Translations under genes and position numbers: made by a program
From: Allolobophora icterica
Lineage: Eukaryota > Annelida > Clitellata > Crassiclitellata > Lumbricidae
Direction of reading: 5' to 3'
DNA: 64,000 bases
NCBI GenBank assembly: GCA_963556255.1
Contig: OY744604.1
Location: forward strand, 70,944,390 to 71,008,389
Shown here: positions 43,530 to 56,200 of the stretch, piece by piece
How the letters are laid out: every line of letters starts with the position of its first letter
Position numbering within the stretch: the first letter of the stretch is position 1
Notes under the pieces: model-generated
Told to the model about the DNA's origin: nothing
What the model saw: the letters and a program-made list of their open reading frames with translations, nothing else
Database searches by the model: none

Positions 43530-43945
43530 TGGTGAAAAGTCATAGTTTGACGCACCAACTCAATTTTGGTTGCTAATTAAATGTAAGATGACTGCTACTG
43601 TAATTACAGATAATTAAAGACCATGTCTAAAATTAGCACTCGATTTATTATTGCCTCATTCTGATTTGAGTCGAAACGATGTGTATGACAAGTGTATCAA
43701 TTTTTTTGCCAACGAACAATATGAACCTGGGACAAGCTACTGAGAAATACCTGCTTAATGGTGAAAAGTCATATTTTGAACCACCAAGTGAATTTTGGTT
43801 GCTAAATAAATGTAAGACGACTCCTACTGTAACAGCAGATAATTAAAAATCATGTCTAAAATTTGCAATCGATTTATTATCGCCTTATTCTGATAGAGTT
43901 GACAGGATGTGCATGACAAATGTATCAATTTTTTGCCAATGATCA
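43488..43945 (+). repeat. 229-bp tandem duplication of the copy 2 gene end
   Basis: The unit starts in the last codons (QYDLGASY) of exon 10, runs through the stop and 3' flank, and is repeated from 43717 with the same CCTGCTTAATGGTGAAAAGT block. The second copy carries TGA in place of the Trp codon, so it is non-coding. Confidence 0.9.
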
Positions 43946-45098
43946 ATTCACAATAATTGCAAGAACATGGTCATTGGGGTGTGCATAAATGAGCTGATCA
44001 ATTACTTAGTCAGCTCAGTCAAAAAGTATCTGTGGCTTAGTACTCGAAAGGCTCGTGCTAAAATCAACGAAGAACCATCTTTATCGAGCAGATTGAATTA
44101 GATCAGTTAGATAATCAAAAGCTGCTATAGCGCCTTTGTAAGGCAGGCTACTTAATACGCTCTTTATTTAGTGTCTTGATGCATAAATAACCGTAACCAT
44201 AAATTTATTGGTCCCATCAAACAACATCAAACAAGACATTTCAAGCATTTAACAAGTGTGTAAAATAAGGTTATCCGGGAACAACAGGAAAAAACCCTGA
44301 GAGGACCAAGGTCTCGCTTAGCATCGTCACCCTTACATTTAATTACAGTACCGCGGCTGGTTTGGTCAATTGCACATGGAATCAGTAAATCTTATCAAGT
44401 TAACTAATGCGCACACATTAGATAATAGACCTGCTGCTTGAGTCTGACTTCTATGGCAATGCCTTTAATAACATACCACCTCTCACCTACTTTGAAGTCT
44501 TTAATCTTCTCAAGGGCATGGTCCCTAAATCATCCCCAGTGGACTTCATACCTACATCACTTATTGTCTCATGTTCTGATGTTTTTGTAAGTATAAAGTA
44601 TAATTACATATCAATCAATCAATCAAAATGTTTTTATTGTTCACCATAAACATATAGGCATGAAAATAACAAGTACATGTTGCATGCAGTGACAATGGGA
44701 GTATCCAAAGGAACGAACCGTTCCGCTAATATGGCCCCCTAGTTACAATAAATCATTACAACCAGTGGAGCAGTTCGTTGAGTGTCGTGTCCATTATTAT
44801 TTATAGCATCGACAAAACAAAACAAAACAATACCCACCCCATCAACCCCAATTGTCAAGTATTGTGTGCCTAAACAGTGGTTATAATCAAACCGCTTCAG
44901 ACCAGCCCATTACATTTTTTTAGAATCAATTCAAGCAGTAGAATTGTTTCACAGGCAATCAATTTCACAGTCCACAGACCCTTTATATATGAAATATAAT
45001 TACAAATGTAATTAATAATAACAAAAATTAAATATGCCACAAAGTATTAAAGAGACAAACATTAGTAGAGACTCTGTTTCAAGTATTGGGGTCGGTAC
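43946..45098. other. No gene seen; dispersed repeat end
   Basis: Includes the (AATC)n/TTTTATTG repeat at 44610-44760 (homologue at 16619) and AT-rich DNA. No supported frame. Confidence 0.45.
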
Positions 45099-45099
45099 A

Positions 45100-45721
45100 T
45101 CTAATCGTTTGTGGTGAGGTAGGGTATGACATACCCCAATACACATTTTTACCTGCAAGTCGCGATATCAACTACATAGCATTAATTGTGAGCTAAAATA
45201 TAGTTTTATAACCAATTATCAACTAAACTGGTGATTATCACGAACAATTAACTGTTTTCGATCATTATTGAAATGGCCAGCAGGTGAACTAATAACCACG
45301 CAATATCTACTTAGGACGTGCATTTTTCTGTCCTCATTCACAACATTACCAAACGCACGAATAGCCAATACTTCAAGTGAAATAGAGACGGTTTTCAGGC
45401 ATCAGTTTCAACTAACTGCTCAATGCAAGCCATGCACACAGCATAGGCGTGTTCAAGGCACACTCGCTTGCTACACGCATGACATGTGAATCTTGTTTTA
45501 CCATCCTTGTATACGAGAAATTATAATTTCATTTTAATATGCAACAAAATGTTAAAAAAATTGTGCGTTCAAAAGTACCTGAGACTGCCGTTAAGTGTCC
45601 GCATTTCACATTCACTAAGGTAAAGAAAAATAATCGAAGCTGGTTCCACTTTTTACGTAGAACACCTAACCTAGAATAACCATGGGGTGTGTCATACCCC
45701 ACCTCACCTCCAAAGGGTTAA
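45100..45721 (-). mobile_element. piggyBac-like element relic
   Basis: The right end reads, on the minus strand, TTAACCCTTTGGAGGTGAGG, the TTAA target plus CCCTTTG terminus typical of piggyBac. A degenerate inverted partner (CTAATCGTTTGTGGTGAGG) lies at about 45100, and GGGGTATGACAYACCCC motifs adjoin both. On the minus strand about 45403-45520, KDGKTRFTCHACSKRVC and AVCMACIEQL match the cysteine-rich C-terminal domain of piggyBac transposases. The catalytic part is missing, so it is a deleted copy. Confidence 0.75.
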
Positions 45722-46290
45722 GTGAAGAGGACAAACCGCAAACACCACTCGCACCGAAGGAAATTGCACGAGAACTGGGCATTTCTCAGGCTTCAGTAAA
45801 TGGAAAAAGAGTCGAGAAAGACCTTGGATTAAGTGTTTCAAAAGTATAAAGACACTAAATTCACAGAGGCCAACAAACCGACAGAACTGAGCACTTCATG
45901 CTTCGTTATTCTTCACATAAATTTTATGGTTAATTTCATTCGTTCACAGATGAAAAACTTTTCACCGTCGCTGTACCATTGAATAGCCAAAATGATCGTT
46001 TATATGCTGCCGTTGGAACACGGAAGTGTTGGAACACAGTGCCGTGGGAAAACGGTGTAGATAGGATTTTTGGAATCGCTTAATTCGAATTCGCTCGACT
46101 TTCAGTCAATCGGTAATAGTCACTGTGTCTGCACTTAGCAGAACAGGGATATACTTCGTGCAACCTGGCGTTAAAATTAACGGTGCATGCTACCGAAACG
46201 GAGAAGATCTTACCAGATATACGAGAAGTCTACAAAACAGGAAATCTAAATGTCTCTGAGCTACATCAACGTATCATTTGAACCGGCGAC
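45722..46290 (+). pseudogene. Tc1/mariner-type transposase relic 1
   Basis: Broken frames give an N-terminal helix-turn-helix (PKEIARELGISQASVNG), then FTDEKLFTVAVPLNSQNDRL holding the first catalytic Asp region, then in another frame RTGIYFVQPGVKINGACYR. Several deletions and frameshifts. It abuts the TTAA end of the piggyBac relic. Confidence 0.75.
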
Positions 46291-46680
46291 GAACTGGATC
46301 AACGCATAATTGACTCTGAGTCAGTGGGGGAGGCGCGCCTCACTGCCTGTTTCGTAGCTAAAGGAGGGCATTTTGAGCAGACAGTGCAGCTTAATGCATC
46401 GAAATATAGTTAAATTGGCTATTTCTAAATCTGATTAAAATTCAACTGTTATTTATTCTGAATGCAAGTTTCTAATGAAACTTTTCTTCCACTCACCGTG
46501 TAGACAATGTATTTATTGATTTGCGGCGTAGATTGGTTATAGTCACCACCTCAGCTGGGCTTTGTGATCATAGAATCTAAATAACGTTCCCTTCATCGCC
46601 AGCTATTCACGCTTGATTTTTTTGCAGAGTTAGAAATTTCGTGCAAAGATTTCACTATTCGATATGGGAGTCTTTTTTTT

Positions 46681-46790
46681 CATTCATTCATTCATTTGAG
46701 CACTTATATAGCGCGTCTTCAAGGGGACTACTCAGAGGCGCTCCCGACTTCAGCACGAACAAAAAGAACAGTTTTTAACGCAGTGTAGAA
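46681..46790 (-). repeat. SINE/LINE 3' tail
   Basis: CATTCATTCATTCATT, then TATATAGCGCGTC and CTCAGAGGCGCTCCCGAC: the reverse-orientation SINE tail seen at 5598, very similar. Confidence 0.75.
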
Positions 46791-46804
46791 AGACTCGGGT
46801 TGGG

Positions 46805-47350
46805 TTTTACGAATAGCTGTTATCTGAACTTGGAAGTTAGGCCCTTAATTGGCATCTAGGTAGGCCTACATTCGCTTCAGAGTGCTACGGTTTAATTTGC
46901 GTTTCATTTTCATGTATCGGATTTTACATGACTTACCTGTATGCGCACTGTTGAGGGACGGTGCTTTTAACTATGATTAATTAATTGACTAGTGCACGTG
47001 CTCAACCGGAGAAGCATTATTGCGGGCAGATGATTGATTTGCATGAAAGGGATTGCCTGACAATGACTTTTTTACGAATAGCTGTTGTCTGATCTTGGAA
47101 GTTAGGCCCTTAATTATTGGCATTTAGGTAGGCCTACATTCGCTTCAGAGTGCTATGGTTTAATTTGCATGTATCGGATTTTACATGACTTACCGTACCT
47201 GTAGGCCCTATATAATGCGCACTGTTGAGGGACGGTGCTTTTAACTATGAATAATTAATTGACCAGTGCACGTGCTCAAACGGAGAAGCATTATTGCGGG
47301 CAGATAATTGATTTGCAGTTGTATGAAAGGGTTTGCCAGACAATGACTTT
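46805..47350. repeat. 265-bp tandem duplication
   Basis: 46805-47069 and 47070-47350 share TTTTACGAATAGCTGTT, GTAGGCCTACATTCGCTTC, TGTTGAGGGACGGTGCTTTT and GAGAAGCATTATTGCGGGC blocks with small indels. Confidence 0.92.
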
Positions 47351-47540
47351 GTCCGTAATTAAGGCAGCAAACCGCGTTTCTCTCAACGGATCGATTGGAT
47401 AGGACCGAAATGTATGACACCTACGACATGTTAGGCCTATATGTCGAAGTCACCCTAGTTGAACAGATACTGTTCTAGACTATGTATGCATTAGCCAAAT
47501 ATGTGGATGCTTTGTTGTAGCATTTTGGTTCATTTGCTTT

Positions 47541-47730
47541 GGTTCAATAAAGGCTTTTTAACAAAACGTTGAGGCTTAGCCTTGAGAAAATTAAGTAGCA
47601 TAGAAAACTATTCCCAATAGTTAAAGATCTGGTTCAATAAAGGCTTACAAGACGTTGAGGCTCAGCCTTTGGGAAAATTAAATAGCATAGAAACCATTCC
47701 CAATAAGCTTAGTGAAAGATCTGAAAATGT
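47541..47730. repeat. 90-bp tandem duplication
   Basis: Two copies beginning GGTTCAATAAAGGCTT, with GTTGAGGCT and TTCCCAATA shared, 47541-47630 and 47631-47730. Confidence 0.85.
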
Positions 47731-47878
47731 TGTAAAATTCATTCCGAATCATTCGGGATCATAAAGTGCCCTACGTTGACCTCAAGAGAACGACACAATT
47801 ATAAGATTAGGATTAGGTATTTCAAGAGATCAAATGCCATATTTTTTGGAACTGCCATGGTGTTAGTATTTCTCGCAG

Positions 47879-47985
47879 ATGGTGTCTTTCCTGCGCCACC
47901 TGGTGATTCGATTCAGGTGATTTACTTAGAAGTTATTTTCATTGCATGAAAGTCGTTTAAATTCCAAGTGAAAAACTACAAGAGT
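47879..47985 (+). pseudogene. Relic of Methyltransf_FA exon 8
   Basis: After an intact TTTCTCGCAG acceptor, the frame reads GVFPAPPGDSIQV, then a TGA, then KSFKFQVKNYKS: clearly exon 8 of this gene family, decayed. It belongs to a lost gene copy between copies 2 and 3. Confidence 0.8.
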
Positions 47986-48852
47986 TTAATTTTTGAGCAA
48001 CGGACGCAATTACCCGCATTGACTATGAGTGTGCACTGCTTCAATAGATGACTGAACCGTATATAACGTCAGCGGAATTTCCCACTGCGTGCGCTGTTAC
48101 GGTGCTGCCGTTATTAAATTAGAGGTCGTTGGGTGCTACCAAGTATAGATAAGGCAAATACGTAACAATATTGCAAGCCATTGCAAAATATGCAAAACAG
48201 CGGAGAAAAAGTCTCCACCACATATCAATCATATCGTCACCCATGCAGCTCCCTATGACACAGCAAACCTGTGCTGCAGGAAGTGCATGTTTTCAGCAGG
48301 CTCAAAGTTATGACTGTTGGTTGCTTCTTGCTCTGAAACGTTATCGATTTCATGTTGCTCTTCAACCCTTTCCTCCCTCCTGTCTTCAGTTTCTTCAACG
48401 CATTATCTTCATCATCGAATACTTTCTTCATAATTTTCAGCAACAGAATATCTATCGCTTCTTTGAGCTACTGTAATAGAGAAATGTCCAGAAAAAGTTC
48501 TCCCATTGACATAATTCATTTTTTGTTTTGCAATGGAAAGCTAGAATAAGTTTGCTTAAGTTATTTAGATAACTTTGCTTGTGGGGGTCCAGTTTGATCC
48601 CAGGGGTCTCTGTGGAACTCTTATGAAACTATGAAAGTTTTATCTAGGTGAATTCACTTGCAGTTATAGATCGCTGAATGGTTGATAATTAGCCTACATG
48701 AAATTATAACAAATGCCATATAGAGAACACGACTTGTACTTTCTAAGACGGAGTCCGCTTTCACCTAGGTACGTGGATAAGAGTTGAACATTGCTTGAAG
48801 ACTGCACAAAATTTATTTGAAACTTGAAGAACACCTTATTTCATCGTAGGTC
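47986..48852. other. No gene supported
   Basis: Overlapping frames on both strands at 48171-48549 with no recognisable motif; probably an intron of the lost copy or repeat. Confidence 0.4.
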
Positions 48853-48860
48853 GTTCGCAC

Positions 48861-49246
48861 CATAGGCGCCGACTTCTTGGGGGCCTTGGGTGCCAATGCA
48901 CCCAGAGAAAAAGTTCAGTGGGGCCCTGGCCCCCAGAAGAATTCGGACCTAAAATTAAATTTTTAGGGGTATTCCTAGAAAAAGGTGGTCACATTTTTTC
49001 TGGGGATGAATCGTCAAATTTTAGGAGACATGGCCCCCATTTTAAATTTGTTTATGTGTGTGTAAACACGTGGTAGCGTTGTAGACGATGGAAAACGACA
49101 CGGAATAATGTATAATGTGGAATTTTCCGGATAACTAAAAAAAGTCATTAGTTTTTTTCTGAGATGATTTCCTAAAAAAAGTTTCGTTCCTTCTGGATCC
49201 GCCCCTGACTGGCACCCAGAGACAAAAGCAAAAGTCGGCGCCTATG
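48861..49246. mobile_element. hAT-type MITE (386 bp)
   Basis: Perfect 15-bp inverted ends CATAGGCGCCGACTT / AAGTCGGCGCCTATG with identical 8-bp duplications GTTCGCAC at 48853-48860 and 49247-49254. GGCCCCC-rich interior; no transposase. Confidence 0.92.
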
Positions 49247-49354
49247 GTTCGCACCTCTCAAGCGTGTTTGAAATTGCCCAAAACGGGTGTGCAGATATGA
49301 ATTCGATTACAGCTATGATTTCAAATAGTGTTATCTGAGTTTTAAACTATTTAG

Positions 49355-49486
49355 AAATGGAATACAAGTGAGTTTCTGTCATACAACAAACCAAAGCCGC
49401 CTGAACATTTTTCTGCAGGACACTATTGGGTTTCGGCGAAACGTAGGTCCTTGGTTTCGGCCAGGACATTGAAAGAGGGTCAATTA
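49355..49486 (+). pseudogene. Relic of Methyltransf_FA exon 9, cut by a MITE
   Basis: After TATTTAG the sequence aligns with exon 9 of copy 2 (AATGGAA.CAAAGTGA, CCAAAGCC.CCTG, CACTATTGGGTTTC, TTCGGCCAGGACATTG). The frame is broken and the match stops exactly at the hAT MITE at 49487. Confidence 0.8.
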
Positions 49487-49667
49487 CAGGGACGTAGCTA
49501 GCGTTGGGCTTGGGGGGGCTAAGCCCCCCAAACGAAGTTGAAGCCCCCCCAAACAAGTCAGGCCGTTGTATGCTTACGGCTAAAATTCGTATGAACACTG
49601 TATAAATGTTGCCATGCTCAAGGCTTAAGCCCCCCCCCCCAAACGAAAAATCCTAGTTACGTTGCTG
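49487..49667. mobile_element. hAT-type MITE (181 bp) in a relic exon
   Basis: Ends CAGGGACGTAGCTAG and CTAGTTACGTTGCTG, imperfect inverted repeats, with identical 8-bp duplications GTCAATTA at 49479-49486 and 49668-49675. Paired GGGGGGCT/AGCCCCCC runs inside. Confidence 0.9.
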
Positions 49668-50049
49668 GTCAATTATATAGTACTTGCTATTATATTTGCA
49701 AAACTGGTCGTGATGTCATCTTCATTAAGCAGATGAATGAAGAAACCCACTCCATGCTCAGGCCTACATTTAGAGTTTGCTGGTTGCTGTGTGGATCTCT
49801 CACACAGCGATCAGCTTGCCACCATAAATGCCCAATTTCAGGACCACCTGAAGGTACAAATGGCTAATTAATAGTGCAGTGTTCAGTTATGGACAGGCCA
49901 CATTGTCGCGTAAGGCAACGCTCTATGCAATGGTTGAGCACCATTTATTTAAACCACATAATTACAACAGCAGCACAATTGATACTCGTCATTGTCTTGT
50001 GCTGTGAGCGGATATGATAACAATAGACGACAATGAAGTGCGCTTCTAG

Positions 50050-50165
50050 GCAACGGTTACTAGGGACTCTTAAACACCCTCAAACATTGCCAGTAGGTAG
50101 ATCACATGCCGCATTAGAGAGTTTGTAGCATGATTGGTTAGCAGAAGTTTAACAATTTCTCTACG
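50050..50165 (+). promoter_or_regulatory. Conserved upstream block of copy 3
   Basis: GGACTCTTAAACACCCTCAAA (shared with copy 1) and the final GATTGGTTAGCAGAAGTT/TTCTCTACG block before ATGA, matching copies 1 and 2. Confidence 0.5.
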
Positions 50166-50205
50166 ATGATTTTCAAACACCTATGTTCGGTTTTACTTGG
50201 CAGTT
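50166..50205 (+). CDS. Copy 3 exon 1: signal peptide start
   Basis: MIFKHLCSVLLGS then GTAAGT, phase 1, 40 nt. Confidence 0.7.
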
Positions 50206-53200
50206 GTAAGTACTACCTGAAATAATGTAGGATATTAGCAAATATGAGTGAGTGAATGAGTGAGGTATTATCGTGATCATCACTCTGATCAAATGATGTC
50301 GATTGATGGATACGTCCTATATCGTCGAGACAGACCTCATCGAAGAGGGGGTGAGCTATCTATTGTAAATCACAAATAGACTCATCAAAATTTCAGCCTA
50401 CTGTGAATATCTCCTCTGATCTAGAAGTGTTATGGATCAGAAAAAGAAACTAAATGACATAATATACTTTGTTGGAGCTATTTATCATCCTCCGAGGCCA
50501 ATATACAAAACTGATCAATTAATTTCATGCCTTGAGACAACACTCGAAGAATTTGAAACCATTGAACGAGATTACCACATTATACTCCTTGGAGATTTTA
50601 ACCAATTACCCTCAACTTCCATCACAGCAATGGGACTACACATCGAATTTGAAGGTCCATCTCATGAAGGGCACTCCCTTGATAGGATCTATTCGTCTGG
50701 CCCTCTTTACTCTAATTGTACTGCAGTTAAATCTACCATAAACACCAAACAATCTGCCATTATTGCTACTACGGTCTCAGATGAAACAATAACCAAACCA
50801 AATGATCGGAAAACCATTTCATTCCGCCTTCGCACCCCTAGCAAATTTGCAGCTTTACAATCCTTCCTTTCCGACCTTTCTTGGGACTTTATCACTGAAC
50901 TTGATTCCCCGGCAGATGCCTTTGAAACCTTTTACAGTGTCATACCCACTATCATGGATACCTTTTTTCCTGTTAAAACTTCTACAATAAGAGACTCTGA
51001 ACCTCCATTCATGACTCCAGTCATCAAACACCTCTTACGAAAACGGAGCAAGTTATTTAAAAAGGGACATCTTGAATCTGCAGCCGCCCTTTCGACCAAG
51101 ATCAATATCCTCATAACGCGACAGAATACTCGAACTTTTGAAAAAACCAAGCGAGGATCAGCTGGGCTATGGAAATGTGTCAATGGTTTGAGAGGAGATA
51201 GACCTCAACAGTCTACATATAGTTCGAACATTACTTCTGATTCCCTTAATCAACACTACGGGAAAATTTCTCACGACTCCGATTATATCTCCTCTCTGAG
51301 AAAGTTAACTGCATAATTACAATCAGTTGGATTAAATTTTTAGTGATTACGAAATCAGTCAACTTCTAAGTAGCATCAAAAGCACCTCAATTGATCCTGA
51401 TGGGTTACCCCCTTGGTTCCTTAGGGAAGCCGTATTTGGTCTTGCGACACCCGTTGCTCATCTCTTTAGTCTTTCTCTAGCTCACTCCTTCGTTCCTCCT
51501 CAATGGAAAATAAGTAGAAGTTCTCCTGTTCCTAAGGTTGCAAACCCTCTCTCTGAAGCAGATTTTAGGCCTATTTCTATAACTCCCATCCTGTGTCGCA
51601 TTATTGAAAAGCAAATAGTCAGTCGTTTCTTTTATCCTATTCTAACAAATCCTATTCTAAATCAACCTTTCTCTGATCAATTTGCATTTCGCCCCACTGG
51701 CTCCACGTCTGCTGCCTTAATAGCACTAACTCATCATGTCACTCATATGCTAAGCTCCAACCAGTACGTTCTCTTGATAGCTTTAGATTTCTCCAAGGCA
51801 TTTGATTCCAAAAGTCATAATCATTTAGCAGAATCTCTCACAAGTTTGTCAATCCCAGATAATGTCTATAATTGGTCAATTAATTTCTTAGAAGGTCGAC
51901 AACATTGAACTAAATTCCAGGATGAAACATCTACTTTAATCAAAATTAATGCTAGCATAGTTCAAGGCTCTAGTTCAGGTCCCACACATTTCATTGTCTC
52001 CATTTAAAAAACTATACATCCTGAAAATATTCTTATTAAGTACGCTGATGATTGCTATCTCTTAATACCTTCCTCTAACAGTTCATCCATCTCCTCTTAA
52101 TTAGAGCACGTTGAGTCATGGGCCAAAACTTGTAACCTGAAATTAAATCATAGTAGGACGTATTAAATGATTTTACACAGACCCAGAGGGAAGTTTACTT
52201 ATATAAATGCTCCTTTATCCACACCTGGACTCCTTAGAGTTTCCAATTTGTCCATCTTAGGAGTAACTATATCTGACAATTTAAACATTTCTAATCATGT
52301 TAACCGAATTTGCAGTCAGGCTCGCCGCTCCATATATGCTCTTCGAACCTTAGTAGCTCATGGTCTACAAGGACCTTCCTTTATGATGTGGTTAGAGCAA
52401 CAGTCCTCTCTAGAATACTTTATGCTTCTCCAGCCTGGTGGGGTTTTACTACTCAAAGTGATCGGGACAAACTATCTTCAATCATAAGAAAACTAATGAG
52501 AGGACATTACTTACCTGAAGACAATCCTTCCTATGCTCAACTCTGTCAACTAGCTGATACCCGTCTCTTCTTAGCCATAAGAAGCTTTAATGGTCATGTC
52601 TTTCGTGATTTATTGCCTCAAATTAAATTAACAGGATATATGTTGCGCCCCAGAGGCCACAATCTTACTTTACCCCATTCTGATAATCTGGTTAGAAAAA
52701 GCTTTATTATTAGGATGCTTTTTGATGTTGTTTAATTAGTAAAACTGACAAACATTTTAGATAATAGTTATTAGTTTTAAATTTCTCTACTATTATGATG
52801 CTTATGATGTAGTGTTTTTAGCCTAGTAATATTTAATTTTTGTTAAATTTACACTCCTTTTTTCAAATATTATTATCTTCTTATTACTTCAATATTTTAT
52901 ATTTTTTCTATACTTGTTCACCAATGTGCGGTTCGCTGTTGGGTTTTCAATAAAGAATATTAATAATAATAAGTTCTTGAACTATAATATATTTTGCTCA
53001 GCGTCCGACAGCATAGGAAGGGAAAGGACAAATTATATCAATAGACTTGTCCTGAACCAAGTGGCCAGTCGTCTGAAAGAGTTTTATATATTAATTGTTA
53101 CTTCAAAGTCATAAACAAACCAGGTGACCAAGTCTACTGTCTAGTCTACTAGCACGGCACTCATTAATTACAATATTACTATTCCTTATCTTTCTAGGTA

Positions 53201-56200
53201 GATATAATCTTAGGACTTTCTTGTAAAGGTAGTTCCGAAGAGTAGATTCCTTCTGTGCTCAGTGACTACCATTCAGACCCGACTTAATCTACCAATTAGT
53301 GATCGTCATTGAAATCAATAATTAAGTAAGACTTACCTTTTTATTTAGGCCTCTGCATGACTCCGTATTAGTCCCTGACTGAGAGAGTAATACGTAGCCT
53401 ACTTGAAATAAAATAAAATAATGAAATGACATATGGTTGTTTTTGGAGTTAGCAGAGTGCTTTCTGCTAATGCGGCTTATCACATCTTACACATAATGTT
53501 GTCATTATATGTGACTTGCTCTGGCAAAAGGAGACGGAAGTCGCCAATGATAAAACAGAAATTAGCCAAAACACTAATCAGGTGTAAATTTTTCAATAAT
53601 CGGTTTTTTGCATATTGTCGCGGTCGACTCCTTCGATCGCAACGACGAACCAACGAAGGAACTATTAAAAGATCTTTATTTAAAAATAAAGTCGATTAAG
53701 TGTAGAGTAAGTCAACTCGTCTATCAAATATCACAATCGCAGACAGCACACAGGTTGGCTGGTCTCGATTGAACGTTATACGATCAATGTTTCACGTTTA
53801 CAAATCTTCGTCAAAAGGCCCTTAATGTACAGCAGGTCTATCTTATATAGAGTTCTCCCGGATTCCAGAACGTTCTGTGACGTCACTGTACTTTTCCCTG
53901 GAAAGTCCTACTGAACACGTATATCCTTGTTGCATGCACCGAATTAATGTTGACAGCTTGCTGCAGAATTTTCCGTGCGTTGTAAACAAGCTTGTTGACG
54001 CGTCGGTTTTCTTCCCTTGATGCATGCACCCGCGTAGACCACGACATTCCCTCCGCCCTCAGATGATGACACGTCTTCAGCACCATCCCGAACGGGTCAT
54101 CACGATCAAGCCGGGCCTCCAGACTCCATCTCGACACAGCATATACAAACAAAACAAAACACATCAGTTAGTCAATTTATCCACACAATTTGCGGGCTCG
54201 ATCCTTGTGTGTCGGGCCATTCCCCCCCCTTCACCATCCGAGTCACAACCGAGAGAGGAAATCAGCCACCGTGTTCTGACGTCCAGGACGATATCGAAAG
54301 TCCACGTTAAACTCTTGCAATGCTAACGCCCAACGAGTCAGTTTCGCACTCTTAGGGCTTGCATCTGTGAGATAAGACAAAGGATTATGATCTGAATAAA
54401 TGATTATCTTTGATAAGAATATCCATGACTTGAATCGTTTAAGTGCCCAAATTACTGCGAAAGCCTCTCTCTCAATTGTAGACCAATGCATCTGTGTATC
54501 TGTAAGTTTAAGACTAGCAAAAGCAATTGGTTTTTCTTGACCTTCTTCGGTCCACTGAAACAAGCAACACCCGACCGCGGTGGCACTTGCGTCAACACTT
54601 AAACCAAATTCCTTAGTGAAATCAATGGTATGCAACTGTGTAGCTTTACTGAGATCATCCTTTAACTTATCTAGTGCTTCTTGATGCTTTTGCTCCCAAG
54701 GCACCTTCGTAGGTATGTTATCTCGTGTCAAATCAGTTATTATCCGTGCTTTTTCAGCTAAAGCAGGTATAAAACTTCGAAAGTAACTGAAAAAACCCAT
54801 AACCTTTCTAACTTCTTTCTTTGTTGTTGGAGGATGGATATCATTGATCGTAGCGATCTTACCTGGATCAGGTTCAATACAACCTGACCCTACTATATGG
54901 CCAACAAACTTTATTTTGTTTTGTGCAAAATTACATTTTCTTAAATTCAAAGTGAGTCCTGCTTCCTCAATAGTTTGCAAGAATTCTTTCGTCAAACGAC
55001 TGGTAAAGTTGGTACCACAATCAGAACTGATGATCCTTGGAATAGAAAAAGTTGTAAAAACTTGCAACAGAGCTTCACAAACTCCCTTTGCATTCAGCGA
55101 TCTAAGAGGATACGCCATCGGCCAACGAGAAAATTTGTCCACCAGAACCAAAGCATAATTGTACTGGGGTTTCGATTTGTTGGATTCTCCAGTCACTACC
55201 ATAGGGCCAATACAATCCATATTTAGATGGTTAAAACAGAGTTCATCCGCCCTCGGAATAGGAGTGATCGGGACTCGATCTGCCACTTTAACTGGAGTTC
55301 TTAGTTGACAAATTTGACAAGACGCACAATATTCGCGAATCCTCTCATCCATTCTTGGAAACCAAAAGTTTAATTTGATCCTGGCTCTCGTTGCCTTAAA
55401 AGCCATGTGCCCAGCACATGGGGCATCGTGTGCTACTCGCAAGACAACCTCGATTCTATCTTCCGGTAAACATAATTGATTAACCTTATGTCCCATAATT
55501 TCCCCTTTGTGGTACAGGAGGTTATTATCTATAAAGAAATTATTTTTATTCTGTCTCGCTTGTTGCCAGCAAGATATAAGATTGTGACAATTCTGTTGCT
55601 CACGCAATAAAGTATCATTATTCGCTACTCCCTCATCAGACTTGAACTCTGTTGACTCAACATCAAGAAAATTATCTGAATCATCAACTAGTTGCTCCTG
55701 AGAATATTCATTCACTTCTGACGGCAAGGATTCGTTGCTGTTACTTTTCTCGATATTAACTCCTAAGTTATCTTCTTCTGCCCCTTTATTTATTTGTACA
55801 CATCGATCTACGCCAGCTACCATCACTACATATTGCGAACTATCCCTTAATAGGTCCACAACATGGGGTGTCAAAATAACCCGTTCATTTAGTTCAGGGA
55901 CTGCAGCGAACATGACGCACAAAGATGGCGCAATGTTTGTCGTTCCTTCCATTGAATTAGCTAATTTCATTTGTAGGTATACTACATCTGCCTTACATCC
56001 TTCTCCCTGAAAACCAATTATATTAATCCGTTTAATCACGGGTAAGTTTAGTGACTCAATTAATTTCTTATCAATACAACAAATTTCTGCTCCTGAATCA
56101 GATAATGCTGGCTGAGAAGGGAGATCTTCAATCTGTACATTGATATACGACCTCTCGTGTAATCCATCAATACTATTCTCGTATACCCTTACAGCAGTTT

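Noticed and set aside
48171..48549. Possible small genes on both strands
   Set aside because: Mutually overlapping frames without conservation in other gene-copy introns.
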